A DNA stretch of 16,484 nucleotides from JAPUDQ01 sp049644865 (GCA_049644865.1 JBARSV010000022.1:1-16484), one strand, 5' to 3'; positions 1 through 5,351 are shown, counted from the first letter of the stretch. Notes: a model not told the origin generated them from the letters alone. A program made the numbers and translations.

Positions 1-112
1 CCGAAGTTTTGCAAACTTCAGCGCAAACCTACTAGCGGGACTTATTGCCTACCAATTACAACCGAAAAAGCCAAGTATCCGGGTACCGAGGATGTTATTG
101 TTGGAGGCTTAG
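1..112 (+). CDS. C-terminal tail of a probable IS982-like DDE transposase (5' truncated by window edge)
   Basis: An open frame enters from the left edge (first full codon at 2) and ends at TAG 110-112, giving 36 residues. The piece reads RSFANFSANLLAGLIAYQLQ, followed by PKKPSI. This resembles the C-terminal helix of IS982-type transposases, which often end in an 'NFLVNL..GLIAY...PKKPS' pattern. Such enzymes cut and rejoin the ends of their own insertion sequence using a DDE triad, which would lie outside the window. The terminal inverted repeat of the element was not identified in bases 113-206, and nothing else is seen there. The family call rests on pattern memory of a short fragment, so it is tentative. 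Another frame (1-156) is also open but gives a less protein-like translation. Confidence 0.45.
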   Translation, partial: RSFANFSANLLAGLIAYQLQPKKPSIRVPRMLLLEA

Positions 113-206
113 GTCGGGTTGGGGTTAGCATAGCTTGTCATATGTGTATCACATAGATTTAGTGAACATAGCCCGAATCTTACGTAGCAATAATAGGGCT
201 TAAAAC

Positions 207-695
207 CTACATGATCTGAATCTTGCGGGCTTGTTCTTGTTTGATCTTGGTGAAACCGATTGTCAGTACACCATCTTTGAGGACGGCATCGACTTCATCT
301 TCTTTGACTTGAACTGGCAGCGCGAGTGTGCGGCTAAATTCACCCCAGTAGCATTCTTGGACGTGCCAATGAGTAGCTGACGAGTCGTCATTGCTGCTCA
401 ATGTACCGCTAATCGTCAATATACCATCAGATATACTGACGTCGAGGTCAGACTTGTTGACGCCTGCCGTGCGAGCTTTGACGATCAGCTTCTCGTCGGT
501 TTCATAGACATCGACGGCTAGCTGCCCCGGCATGTCGCCTTCGTCATTTTCATCCCAGTTGTCATCGCTGGGAGCTGCTTGGCTCAGGGTATCAGTATCA
601 TCGGAAGTAATGGGGCTCTCGTCGTCAGATAGAAAGGCAGCAGCTAGCTCGTCTTCCATAAGAAGATCATCATTTTGTTTATGTCCTCGCACCAT
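207..695 (-). CDS. Hsp20 / small heat-shock protein (alpha-crystallin family)
   Basis: A 162-residue small heat-shock protein, an ATP-independent holdase that binds unfolding proteins in the cytoplasm. Residues 1-55 are an acidic, Asp/Ser-rich, probably disordered N-terminal arm. Residues about 57-150 form the alpha-crystallin domain, with the pattern GQLAVDVYETDEKLIVKA, the GILTISG strand and the family's C-terminal G-V-L-T-I motif at 142-146. The protein ends in an I-Q-I-M tail, an I-x-I-type oligomer contact. The ATG at 693-695 is preceded by a good GGAGG ribosome site at normal spacing. Upstream on the same strand lie TTGACA (752-757) and TATAAT (738-743), but only 8 nt apart, so the exact promoter is unclear. 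No CIRCE-type operator is seen here. The gene is divergent from comF, and no clear terminator was found downstream. Confidence 0.93.
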   Translation of the reverse strand: MVRGHKQNDDLLMEDELAAAFLSDDESPITSDDTDTLSQAAPSDDNWDENDEGDMPGQLAVDVYETDEKLIVKARTAGVNKSDLDVSISDGILTISGTLSSNDDSSATHWHVQECYWGEFSRTLALPVQVKEDEVDAVLKDGVLTIGFTKIKQEQARKIQIM

Positions 696-797
696 ATATC
701 CTCCAATTCGGTATATTCACAAAAATTGTCTTAGTATATTATATCTGAGAATGTCAATAATCTGCAATAATACCGCTAAGGAAACGTAAAAACTACA

Positions 798-1466
798 ATG
801 CTCGACCGTTTGTTAGACATGATTGCGCCCCATATCTGTTGCTCTTGCGGACAAAACAACGCGCTTTTGTGTGAATATTGTCGATATGACATCATATTAG
901 AAGGATACAGCCAATGTATCGCCTGCTTGAAGCCGTCGGGAGATTCTAATCTGTGTTCATCGTGTCGGCCGGCCGTATCATATAATGATGCCTGGTGTGT
1001 CGGTGAACGCTCTGGGGCGCTCCGGGAGTTGATCGACCGCTACAAATTTGACCGAGCGCGTGCTGGTGGATCAATCCTCGCATCGTTACTTGACGCGGTG
1101 GTACCGCAACTACCACAAGGTACCGTCGTGACATATATACCTGACATCGCGCCTCACCGACGTCAACGCGGCTATGATCACATGCGTTACTGTGCACGGC
1201 TGTTTGCTAGGGGTCGCGGCCTTGATTGTCAACCGCTGTTGACGCGCCAAACTTCCCTGTCGCAGCGTGGAGCTGGCAAAATAGAACGAGCCAAACGCCA
1301 ACGTGGCGCGTTTCGCGTTGACGAGACCGTCGAACACCCTACACTGTTGATCGATGATATATGCACCACTGGCGCCACCCTCAATGCTGGTGCGGCAGCT
1401 CTTCGTTCGGTCTCGCAGCAGCCTGTCTTTATCGCCGTTGTCGCTAGACAGCCATTCGACAGATGA
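798..1466 (+). CDS. comF: ComF-family phosphoribosyltransferase-like protein
   Basis: A 222-residue ComF/GntX-family protein. Family members are cytoplasmic and needed for DNA uptake in naturally competent bacteria, probably handling single-stranded DNA with DprA. The N-terminus carries two zinc-knuckle pairs: C14-x2-C17 with C25-x2-C28, and C40-x2-C43 with C53-x2-C56. After the 'IDRYKF' motif (79-84) comes a type I phosphoribosyltransferase fold, with the 'HRRQRGYDH' segment at 120-128 and the PRPP-binding loop LLIDDICTTGATL at 183-195. The length is typical. The ATG at 798 lies about 14 nt after a weak AAGGA, so the ribosome site is poor. The tRNA-Ser(TGA) promoter overlaps the gene's 3' end. 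A complete comF fits uptake of external DNA by an epibiotic CPR bacterium, but that role is inference. Confidence 0.93.
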   Translation: MLDRLLDMIAPHICCSCGQNNALLCEYCRYDIILEGYSQCIACLKPSGDSNLCSSCRPAVSYNDAWCVGERSGALRELIDRYKFDRARAGGSILASLLDAVVPQLPQGTVVTYIPDIAPHRRQRGYDHMRYCARLFARGRGLDCQPLLTRQTSLSQRGAGKIERAKRQRGAFRVDETVEHPTLLIDDICTTGATLNAGAAALRSVSQQPVFIAVVARQPFDR

Positions 1467-1484
1467 AGCTACCTCTGGTAAAAT
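1455..1484 (+). promoter_or_regulatory. Probable promoter of tRNA-Ser(TGA)
   Basis: TTCGAC (1455-1460) and the extended -10 TGG-TAAAAT (TAAAAT at 1479-1484) are separated by 18 nt and overlap the end of comF. The start site would be near 1491, leaving a leader of about 50 nt that holds the palindrome at 1503-1524. Confidence 0.5.
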
Positions 1485-1502
1485 AACTTTTGTTCTCAAC
1501 CA

Positions 1503-1524
1503 ATGAAAATCTGCTGATTTTCAT
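1503..1524 (+). repeat. 22-bp palindrome, copy 1, in the tRNA-Ser(TGA) leader
   Basis: Perfect 9-bp arms ATGAAAATC and GATTTTCAT surround a TGCT loop, 18 nt before tRNA-Ser(TGA). The exact reverse complement of all 22 bases occurs at 2283-2304, upstream of the minus-strand tRNA-Ser(GCT). Each copy therefore has the same orientation relative to its own tRNA-Ser gene. Confidence 0.85.
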
Positions 1525-1542
1525 CTCCAGAGCGAAGCGAAT

Positions 1543-1630
1543 GGAGAGGTGACCGAGTGGTTGATGGTAACGGTCTTGAAAACCGTCGTGGGGAGACCCA
1601 CCGCGAGTTCGAATCTCGCCCTCTCCGCCA
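1543..1630 (+). tRNA. tRNA-Ser (anticodon TGA)
   Basis: An 88-nt serine tRNA with encoded CCA. The acceptor stem GGAGAGG (1543-1549) pairs with CCTCTCC (1620-1626), followed by discriminator G and CCA 1628-1630. The anticodon stem ACGGT/ACCGT holds the loop CTTGAAA (1575-1581), with anticodon TGA at 1577-1579. A long variable arm and a GTTCGAATC T-loop are present, as expected for class II tRNA-Ser. It decodes UCA and probably other UCN codons. It is the first of three serine tRNAs in 4.1 kb. Confidence 0.97.
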
Positions 1631-1635
1631 GAAAT

Positions 1636-1662
1636 AAAAAATGACCCTTGTGGTCGTTTTTT
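1636..1662 (+). terminator. Rho-independent terminator of tRNA-Ser(TGA)
   Basis: An A-tract plus TGACC (1636-1646) pairs with GGTCG plus a T-tract (1652-1662) around a CTTGT loop, with one U-G pair. It starts 6 nt after the CCA. The same stem core, TGACC/GGTCG between A and T tracts, terminates tRNA-Ser(GCT) at 2076-2114. Confidence 0.85.
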
Positions 1663-1730
1663 CGTTATGATGAAATGCGAGACAAGAACCACCCTTTCTC
1701 TCCATCGCGCTATGAACACCACAAGGCGTT

Positions 1731-1739
1731 TGCTATACT
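1731..1739 (+). promoter_or_regulatory. Extended -10 box close to a start codon
   Basis: TGC-TATACT (TATACT at 1734-1739) ends 6 nt before the ATG at 1746, so transcription should begin at or next to the start codon. No clear -35 is seen. The same layout precedes several other genes in this window. Confidence 0.5.
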
Positions 1740-1745
1740 GTTGTT

Positions 1746-1943
1746 ATGAATAATTACATTAAGAACTCATCACTCGTTATAGTGGCATTTTACGCGCTGT
1801 TCGCAGCGATTATTGGCGTCATGTACATCCTTAGTAGCGTAACGCAAGACACATTGGTTGACTGGCTTGTTAAGGGCGGTCTGATCGCGGGTGTTGTCTT
1901 TGTACTCAATGTTGTGCTCGGGTTTGTAACCAAGCGCGGGTAG
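1746..1943 (+). CDS. Small two-helix membrane protein, function unknown
   Basis: A 65-residue protein with two predicted transmembrane helices, at about residues 9-31 (LVIVAFYALFAAIIGVMYIL) and 44-61 (GGLIAGVVFVLNVVLGFV). They are joined by a short polar loop (SSVTQDTLVDWLVK), and the protein ends in a positively charged TKRG tail. No family is recognised. There is no Shine-Dalgarno sequence before the ATG; instead a TGCTATACT -10 box lies 6 nt upstream, suggesting a leaderless message. It sits between two tRNA-Ser genes. Its stop codon directly abuts a 3' end fragment of tRNA-Ser (1944-1961). It could be a real small envelope protein; the strong promoter and clean hydrophobic pattern support this, but no homologue can be checked here. 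Confidence 0.7.
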   Translation: MNNYIKNSSLVIVAFYALFAAIIGVMYILSSVTQDTLVDWLVKGGLIAGVVFVLNVVLGFVTKRG

Positions 1944-1961
1944 TGGCGGAGGAGGAGAGAT
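1944..1961 (-). repeat. 18-bp copy of the tRNA-Ser(GCT) 3' end (att-like or tRNA remnant)
   Basis: TGGCGGAGGAGGAGAGAT is identical to 2114-2131, the last 18 bases of tRNA-Ser(GCT) including CCA, in the same orientation and 170 bp away. Similarity stops sharply at both ends. Such a direct repeat of a tRNA 3' end is what an integrative element or a decayed tRNA copy leaves behind. On the + strand it also reads as a very purine-rich, Shine-Dalgarno-like stretch. Confidence 0.75.
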
Positions 1962-2075
1962 CAATGCTCGATGATAGACTAGCTTCGCTATTCCATCATC
2001 GGCTACATGCTGTACAAATCGAAGATTTGACAGCATTCTGAACTCTCGGCTCGAGTTCGTATCTTCTACACTATC
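1962..2075. other. Structured intergenic stretch with three hairpins, no gene called
   Basis: Three inverted repeats follow one another. GATGAT...ATCATC (about 1969-1999) has a TTC loop. A 13-bp stem built from ATGCTGT..CAAATC and GATTTG..ACAGCAT (about 2008-2037) has one bulge and a GAA loop. GAACTC/GAGTTC lies near 2040-2058 and resembles a tRNA T-arm. A 25-codon ORF (1964-2041, ATG after GGAGGAGGAG) also reads through it. It may be a small structured RNA, the 3' UTR of the upstream gene, or debris of a tRNA-linked element. Confidence 0.35.
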
Positions 2076-2114
2076 AAGATTAAAAAACGACCACGAAGGT
2101 CATTTTTTAATCTT
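2076..2114 (-). terminator. Terminator of tRNA-Ser(GCT)
   Basis: A 17-bp stem with 2076-2092 pairing 2098-2114: AAGATT, six A, then YGACC against the complementary side, with a 5-nt loop. The single mismatch is a U-G pair in the minus-strand RNA, so it fits that direction best, though its A and T tracts could stop transcription both ways. It begins at the CCA of the tRNA. Confidence 0.85.
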
Positions 2115-2206
2115 GGCGGAGGAGGAGAGATTCGAACTCTCGCGGGAGCTTGCGCCCCCCTACAGCTTTAGCAAAGCCGCCCCTTCAGCCACTTGGGTAC
2201 CCCTCC
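2114..2206 (-). tRNA. tRNA-Ser (anticodon GCT)
   Basis: A 93-nt serine tRNA with encoded CCA. The acceptor stem GGAGGGG pairs with CTCCTCC with one G-U pair. The anticodon stem CGGCT/AGCTG carries the loop TTGCTAA, with anticodon GCT at 2170-2172. It has the long variable arm of class II tRNAs. It decodes AGC and AGU. Fragments identical to its 3' end, its D-to-anticodon region and its 5' part lie at 1944-1961, 2375-2393 and 2422-2436. Confidence 0.96.
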
Positions 2207-2282
2207 TTGTCGCAATGGACTCCGTTGATTTCGTTTTGGAGCTAACTCCAAAAGCTTCATCACTTCATCATTGCTCCTCTCG

Positions 2283-2304
2283 ATGAAAATCAGCAGATTT
2301 TCAT
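2283..2304 (-). repeat. 22-bp palindrome, copy 2, upstream of tRNA-Ser(GCT)
   Basis: This is the reverse complement of 1503-1524. Here the stem extends to 11 bp with outer CG pairs (2281-2306) and the + strand loop is AGCA. Seen from the minus strand it precedes tRNA-Ser(GCT) by about 76 nt. Confidence 0.85.
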
Positions 2305-2374
2305 CGGGTTAGAGCAACGCACTAGACTACGTCACGTAGCCCCTGTATAAAACGCTATTCCTTCACCTCTCACC

Positions 2375-2393
2375 TGGCTGAAGGGGCGGCTTT
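2375..2393 (+). repeat. tRNA-Ser fragment (D-arm to anticodon stem), inverted copy
   Basis: TGGCTGAAGGGGCGGCTTT is a 19-bp perfect inverted copy of 2173-2191 inside tRNA-Ser(GCT), corresponding to tRNA positions about 16-34. The match then breaks and no tRNA can fold here. It is a remnant, not a gene. Confidence 0.75.
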
Positions 2394-2421
2394 TGCCGCT
2401 CATAATTTGCGTTCCACGCAG

Positions 2422-2436
2422 CAGCCACTTGGGTAC
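2422..2436 (-). repeat. tRNA-Ser fragment (5' part), direct copy
   Basis: CAGCCACTTGGGTAC (15 bp) matches 2186-2200 in tRNA-Ser(GCT), and the following TCTTCC resembles the tRNA's CCCTCC 5' end. On the minus strand it looks like the first 20 or so bases of a serine tRNA whose remainder is missing or rearranged. Confidence 0.65.
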
Positions 2437-2537
2437 TCTTCCGTATTCGGTACTATTTGGCTACAAATAAAGATTGTAACAGATATGAGTTAAAAAATGA
2501 AACGTCCAGACTGGGTATCCTCAAACTAAACCACAAG

Positions 2538-2546
2538 TGCTATACT
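2538..2546 (+). promoter_or_regulatory. Extended -10 box close to a start codon
   Basis: TGC-TATACT (TATACT at 2541-2546) ends 9 nt before the ATG at 2556, leaving a leader of only about 2-3 nt. No Shine-Dalgarno and no good -35 are seen. Confidence 0.5.
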
Positions 2547-2555
2547 ACTCTATAT

Positions 2556-3164
2556 ATGGAGTCAAAAGAACATGGCTATTGGCAACCTGATCAGCCAGCC
2601 CCAGCTGAGACTGAGCAAAATTCGCCAGCTAGTGTCGTTGAGCAACCCCAGACAACCTCGTCTCCTGAACTAATCGACCCCGTCGATGCTCCGGATGCTC
2701 CGTTACTGCCCGGTGTATCATGGGAGGCCTCTGAATTCGTGCATCGTCAGAAAGACATGATATGGTTTGTGGGTGTAGGTGCCGTTGGCCTTGTACTCGC
2801 GCTGATTGCGTTATTACTACTTCACTCTGTCACCTTTATGATACTTATCGTTGTTATGGTTGCGGCCTTAATATTTTTGGCTGTGAGGCCACCTCGGATC
2901 ATGAGCTATCAGTTGTTTGATCAAGGACTACAGATTAACGATAGGCACTACTCGTTCCGAGAATTTCGGGCGTTCGGGGTAGTGCAAGAAGACGCGATGT
3001 ATTACATCACCCTCTTACCTGTCAAACGGTTTGCCCCAGCAATTGATCTGTATTTCCCCCAAGAACACGGTGAACAAATCGTTGATACTATTGGCGCACA
3101 CGTACCGATGCAAACCATGAAACCTGATATCATTGATCATCTGACACGATACCTGCGCTTCTAA
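2556..3164 (+). CDS. Two-helix membrane protein with a C-terminal soluble domain, function unknown
   Basis: A 202-residue protein starting MESKEHGYWQ. The first 65 residues are a Pro/Glu-rich, probably disordered cytoplasmic tail. Two adjacent transmembrane helices follow (about 68-88 and 91-111, starting MIWFVGVGAVGLVLALIALL). The remaining 90 residues form a compact soluble domain beginning RIMSYQLFDQGLQINDRHYS. Its strand pattern and single C-terminal helix recall bacterial PH-like (bPH) domains, but this is inference. The frame is open upstream to a TTG at 2457, but that stretch runs through tRNA debris. The ATG at 2556 with its -10 box 9 nt upstream is much the better start. No exact family is recognised. 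It is transcribed toward the tRNA-Arg promoter, without a visible terminator between. Confidence 0.8.
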   Translation: MESKEHGYWQPDQPAPAETEQNSPASVVEQPQTTSSPELIDPVDAPDAPLLPGVSWEASEFVHRQKDMIWFVGVGAVGLVLALIALLLLHSVTFMILIVVMVAALIFLAVRPPRIMSYQLFDQGLQINDRHYSFREFRAFGVVQEDAMYYITLLPVKRFAPAIDLYFPQEHGEQIVDTIGAHVPMQTMKPDIIDHLTRYLRF

Positions 3165-3165
3165 G

Positions 3166-3194
3166 TTGCGGCCCAGCTAATATCTTGCTATAAT
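3166..3194 (+). promoter_or_regulatory. Strong promoter of tRNA-Arg
   Basis: TTGCGG (3166-3171), a 17-nt spacer and TATAAT (3189-3194) preceded by TGC. Transcription should begin near 3201, giving the tRNA an unusually long leader of about 145 nt. Confidence 0.7.
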
Positions 3195-3228
3195 TACCCC
3201 TGTTCTTTAAGTGTTCTTTGCGATTATC

Positions 3229-3279
3229 AAGTGTTTAACCTCGTTTGAACACTTGTTTTTCAAACGAGGTTAAACACTT
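3229..3279 (+). repeat. Perfect 21-bp inverted repeat in the tRNA-Arg leader
   Basis: Arms 3229-3249 and 3259-3279 are fully complementary around a 9-nt loop (CACTTGTTT). The left arm begins AAGTGTTTAACC. There is no T-tract on either side, so it is not a classic terminator. AAGTGTT also occurs at 3209-3215 and AACACTTG at 3249-3256, so competing shorter hairpins can form. A further 7-bp hairpin GATCTAC/GTAGATC follows near 3304-3320. Confidence 0.85.
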
Positions 3280-3346
3280 AAAGGAGAAGCCACGAAACGG
3301 AGAAGATCTACGTAGTAGATCGACCTAGTGAAGTGTGCTTCGACGC

Positions 3347-3423
3347 GCACCCGTAGCTCAGCTGGATAGAGCGCCAGTTTGCGGTACTGGAGGTCGTACG
3401 TTCGAATCGTATCGGGTGTACCA
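3347..3423 (+). tRNA. tRNA-Arg (anticodon GCG)
   Basis: A 77-nt arginine tRNA with encoded CCA. The acceptor GCACCCG (3347-3353) pairs with CGGGTGT (3413-3419) with a terminal G-U pair, followed by discriminator A and CCA 3421-3423. The anticodon stem CCAGT/ACTGG carries the loop TTGCGGT, with anticodon GCG at 3381-3383. It reads CGC and CGU directly. Most bacteria instead use an ACG tRNA deaminated to inosine. Confidence 0.95.
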
Positions 3424-3459
3424 CGTAAAAAAGATTGGCTTGCCAGTCTTTTTTACGTG
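3422..3459 (+). terminator. Terminator of tRNA-Arg, overlapping its CCA end
   Basis: A 17-bp stem (3422-3438 with 3443-3459) has a 4-nt loop and one U-G pair. It starts CACGTAAAAAAG and ends CTTTTTTACGTG. The stem begins inside the CCA tail. The terminator after tRNA-Ser(CGA) shares the same GTAAAA...TTTTAC base. Confidence 0.85.
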
Positions 3460-3487
3460 CTCTCGATCTCTTCGCCACTGCTATTGC

Positions 3488-3952
3488 TCAATCAAACATC
3501 CGCCTAATTCGTTGGAAATCTTGACGTAGTGACGGCGTGTCATCAAGCGCCTTTTTGAAGAGTTCACTCCCCTTGCCCTTGACGATACTTCGTACGATGA
3601 ATACCATCATGATAGGATACGGCAGACGTTCTTGACCGATGACAGCGACTAGTTTTTGGCCAAACCTATACACGAATTTCTTCTCGGTGCGATCGAGCCG
3701 GCGGGGCAAAAGCCGGGATGATGCAAACCACAATATGGCACTGAGTGCGGTAGCCACGAGGGTGATTGGAACAAGAATGACGAGGAATATCCACCACCAC
3801 GGCGTCAAGGATGTTGCAAGATAGCCGAGGAGCAGATAGACAATAACCAGTACGCAAATTGCCGAGCTGATCACAATGACCAATACTCGCTGGAAGTAGA
3901 CACCTGTAATTGCTCGCACCGCATCAGCTGTTGGCTTCATAGTATCTAGCAT
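3488..3952 (-). CDS. Two-helix membrane protein, function unknown
   Basis: A 154-residue protein read from ATG 3950-3952 (MLDTMKPTADAV). Two transmembrane helices lie at about residues 22-46 (VLVIVISSAICVLVIVYLLL) and 52-77 (WWWIFLVILVPITLVATALS). A charged 70-residue C-terminal domain follows, ending LRQDFQRIRRMFD. No family is recognised. Other starts are a GTG at 3970, which lies inside the terminator hairpin, and an ATG at 3940. The gene lies just downstream of the DUF6159-like gene on the same strand but is separated from it by a strong terminator, so it is probably its own unit; a weak TATAGC in the hairpin loop could be its -10. Confidence 0.75.
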   Translation of the reverse strand: MLDTMKPTADAVRAITGVYFQRVLVIVISSAICVLVIVYLLLGYLATSLTPWWWIFLVILVPITLVATALSAILWFASSRLLPRRLDRTEKKFVYRFGQKLVAVIGQERLPYPIMMVFIVRSIVKGKGSELFKKALDDTPSLRQDFQRIRRMFD

Positions 3953-3956
3953 AACA

Positions 3957-3993
3957 AAAACGATCAGCACAGCTATACTGTACTGATCGTTTT
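3957..3993 (-). terminator. Terminator after the DUF6159-like gene
   Basis: A 16-nt arm beginning AAAACGATCAG (3957-3972) pairs with 3978-3993 around a CTATA loop. A single mismatch in the + strand RNA becomes a U-G pair in the minus-strand RNA. A T-run follows on the minus strand just before the next gene. Confidence 0.8.
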
Positions 3994-4008
3994 GACGTGG
4001 GGGCGTTA

Positions 4009-4935
4009 CTATACGCTAAACACGCCGCGCGCTTTTTTTGTGGTAAAACTGGCGCGAAGCAACTCAGTATCAAAGGCTTTTGGCGTACGTCCACTTGTTG
4101 CGTAGTGGAAGATTGCGGCTTTTACGATCGCACCCAGTACAGATAACATGAGGAAGATAGCAAACAGACCGATGATGCCGATTGCGACAAGTGGGAGAAC
4201 AATCCCCATGCCTGTGCCAAGCATTCCAATAGTAGTCAACGCTATGATTGCGGCCAGCAAGATGTAGAGCACTACCGCCACTACGCCAACTACAGCGATA
4301 CCGCCACTCACAATGATATTTTCGCCCCATGTCTTCTTGATGATACCGGCTGAGTTACGTACGGCATCGAGCGCCGAAACCTTCTGTTTGCTCGTCACGA
4401 TGACGGGGACGGCGAACATCGACGCAATTGCCCACGCTGTACCGACAAGCCAGGTTGCAATCTTGCCAGCAAATGGTACACGCTCCTCGATGAGCTGGAG
4501 GATATAGCCGACGGTTGAGGTTAAGAGACTAAAAGCAAAGATTTCTTTGCGATGTCGCCTGACAGCTTGCATCGATTTTTTGTAGCTTATCGAATGGCCC
4601 TCGAATCGTGCAAGCGCTGCGATAACCGTCGCACCGGCATAATAGTTGGCGATGAACGAGAGCGTCAGGTAGATGATTGCTCCATATGCGATTGCGAGTA
4701 GGCTATTCTCTGTTAGCGGGCCCCGTATCGTGTCATCAGTAATAGTCGAGGTGGCAATGACACCTGCTCCCATAAGTATCATGATGGCCAACGTCCACAA
4801 AAACGGCGTCAACGTGAGGCGCGTAAAGACTGCTCTGTTGAGCATAAGCGTCCGCCACGCACTCGTCACAAGATGATACGAGTTACTCCATCGACTTACG
4901 GGTCGACTTGTTTGGGTTAGTGTTGCTGATGTCAT
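4009..4935 (-). CDS. Polytopic membrane protein, DUF6159-like
   Basis: A 308-residue integral membrane protein with about six hydrophobic segments, grouped as one pair near residues 43-105, one pair in the middle and two to three after residue 210. The middle carries the features I associate with DUF6159: a 'RFEG..ISYKKSMQAVRRH' segment, 'IEERVPFAGKIATWLVGTAW', then 'FAVPVIVTSKQKVSALDAVR' and 'IKKTWGENII'. The biochemical role of that family is not established. The ATG at 4933-4935 is preferred. A TTG at 4957-4959 would lengthen it by 8 residues and overlap the upstream padR gene. With the ATG, the gap to padR is 16 nt with a weak AAGGG ribosome site. The two genes form an operon, which suggests that the PadR-type protein controls this membrane protein. 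A strong terminator follows. Confidence 0.8.
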   Translation of the reverse strand: MTSATLTQTSRPVSRWSNSYHLVTSAWRTLMLNRAVFTRLTLTPFLWTLAIMILMGAGVIATSTITDDTIRGPLTENSLLAIAYGAIIYLTLSFIANYYAGATVIAALARFEGHSISYKKSMQAVRRHRKEIFAFSLLTSTVGYILQLIEERVPFAGKIATWLVGTAWAIASMFAVPVIVTSKQKVSALDAVRNSAGIIKKTWGENIIVSGGIAVVGVVAVVLYILLAAIIALTTIGMLGTGMGIVLPLVAIGIIGLFAIFLMLSVLGAIVKAAIFHYATSGRTPKAFDTELLRASFTTKKARGVFSV

Positions 4936-4951
4936 GATAATATTCCCTTTC

Positions 4952-5311
4952 TTATTCAAATAATGATCGATTACGAGATGTCAAAAACATTCCGGTGATA
5001 TTACGCTCAATAAATGCTGCAAGCACGCGTGATCCCTCCGGCGTGAGCGAAAAGAATTTTCGATCAGGTCCTTTTGGATTGGCAATGCTTCGCGACTGTA
5101 TAAGAGTCGCTGATTCGAGGCGGCGAAGTGAACGATACAAACTCTGTTCACTCATGTCGACGTCACCCCGTGATCGTATAAATATGCGTATGTCTTCGAC
5201 GAATCCCTTCTCTTCCCGTATGGCAACCAATATCCACAGACTGACTTGGGATTTGCGATAGACATCTTCCCAGCCGCTGAGCATTGTTGTTTCAAATGGG
5301 GTTAATTTCAT
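4952..5311 (-). CDS. PadR-family transcriptional regulator
   Basis: A 119-residue winged-helix DNA-binding protein. The PadR pattern is clear: WEDVYRKSQVSLWILVAI (14-31) as the first helices, 'DVDMSEQSLYRSLRRLESATLI' (50-71) as the recognition helix region, and 'GPDRKFFSLTPEGSRVLAAF' (81-100) as the wing and following helix. PadR proteins are usually repressors that respond to a small molecule and regulate themselves and an adjacent membrane or transport gene; here the neighbour is the DUF6159-like gene 16 nt downstream. The C-terminal dimerisation helix is short, as in PadR subfamily 2-like proteins. The promoter is very good and carries an inverted repeat over the -10 box, fitting autoregulation. 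The leader is about 5 nt, with no Shine-Dalgarno. Confidence 0.9.
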   Translation of the reverse strand: MKLTPFETTMLSGWEDVYRKSQVSLWILVAIREEKGFVEDIRIFIRSRGDVDMSEQSLYRSLRRLESATLIQSRSIANPKGPDRKFFSLTPEGSRVLAAFIERNITGMFLTSRNRSLFE

Positions 5312-5315
5312 ACTG

Positions 5316-5351
5316 TACGTCCAGTATACTACATGACGTATAGTAAGTCAA
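5316..5351 (-). promoter_or_regulatory. padR promoter with a probable operator
   Basis: TTGACT (5346-5351), a 17-nt spacer and TATACT (5323-5328) on the minus strand. The repeat TACGTC (5316-5321) / GACGTA (5335-5340) brackets the -10 box with 13 nt between the arms, and a second imperfect repeat AGTATAC/GTATAGT lies within the same stretch. This is a natural place for PadR to bind its own promoter. Confidence 0.7.

Larger units (their letters stand above)
2207..2555. other. Gene-free 349-bp stretch with tRNA-Ser debris and hairpins
   Basis: No plausible coding region is seen. It contains the hairpin TTTTGGAG/CTCCAAAA (2234-2253), palindrome copy 2 (2283-2304), CTACGT/ACGTAG (2327-2339), a possible minus-strand -10 TTATAC near 2345-2350 for tRNA-Ser(GCT), and two tRNA-Ser fragments in opposite orientations (2375-2393, 2422-2436). 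The end holds the -10 box of the next gene. Confidence 0.7.

Noticed and set aside
1964..2041. 25-codon ORF after GGAGGAGGAG
   Set aside because: The ribosome-site-like purines are part of the tRNA-Ser copy, the ORF is very short and it coincides with hairpins; kept only as a note.
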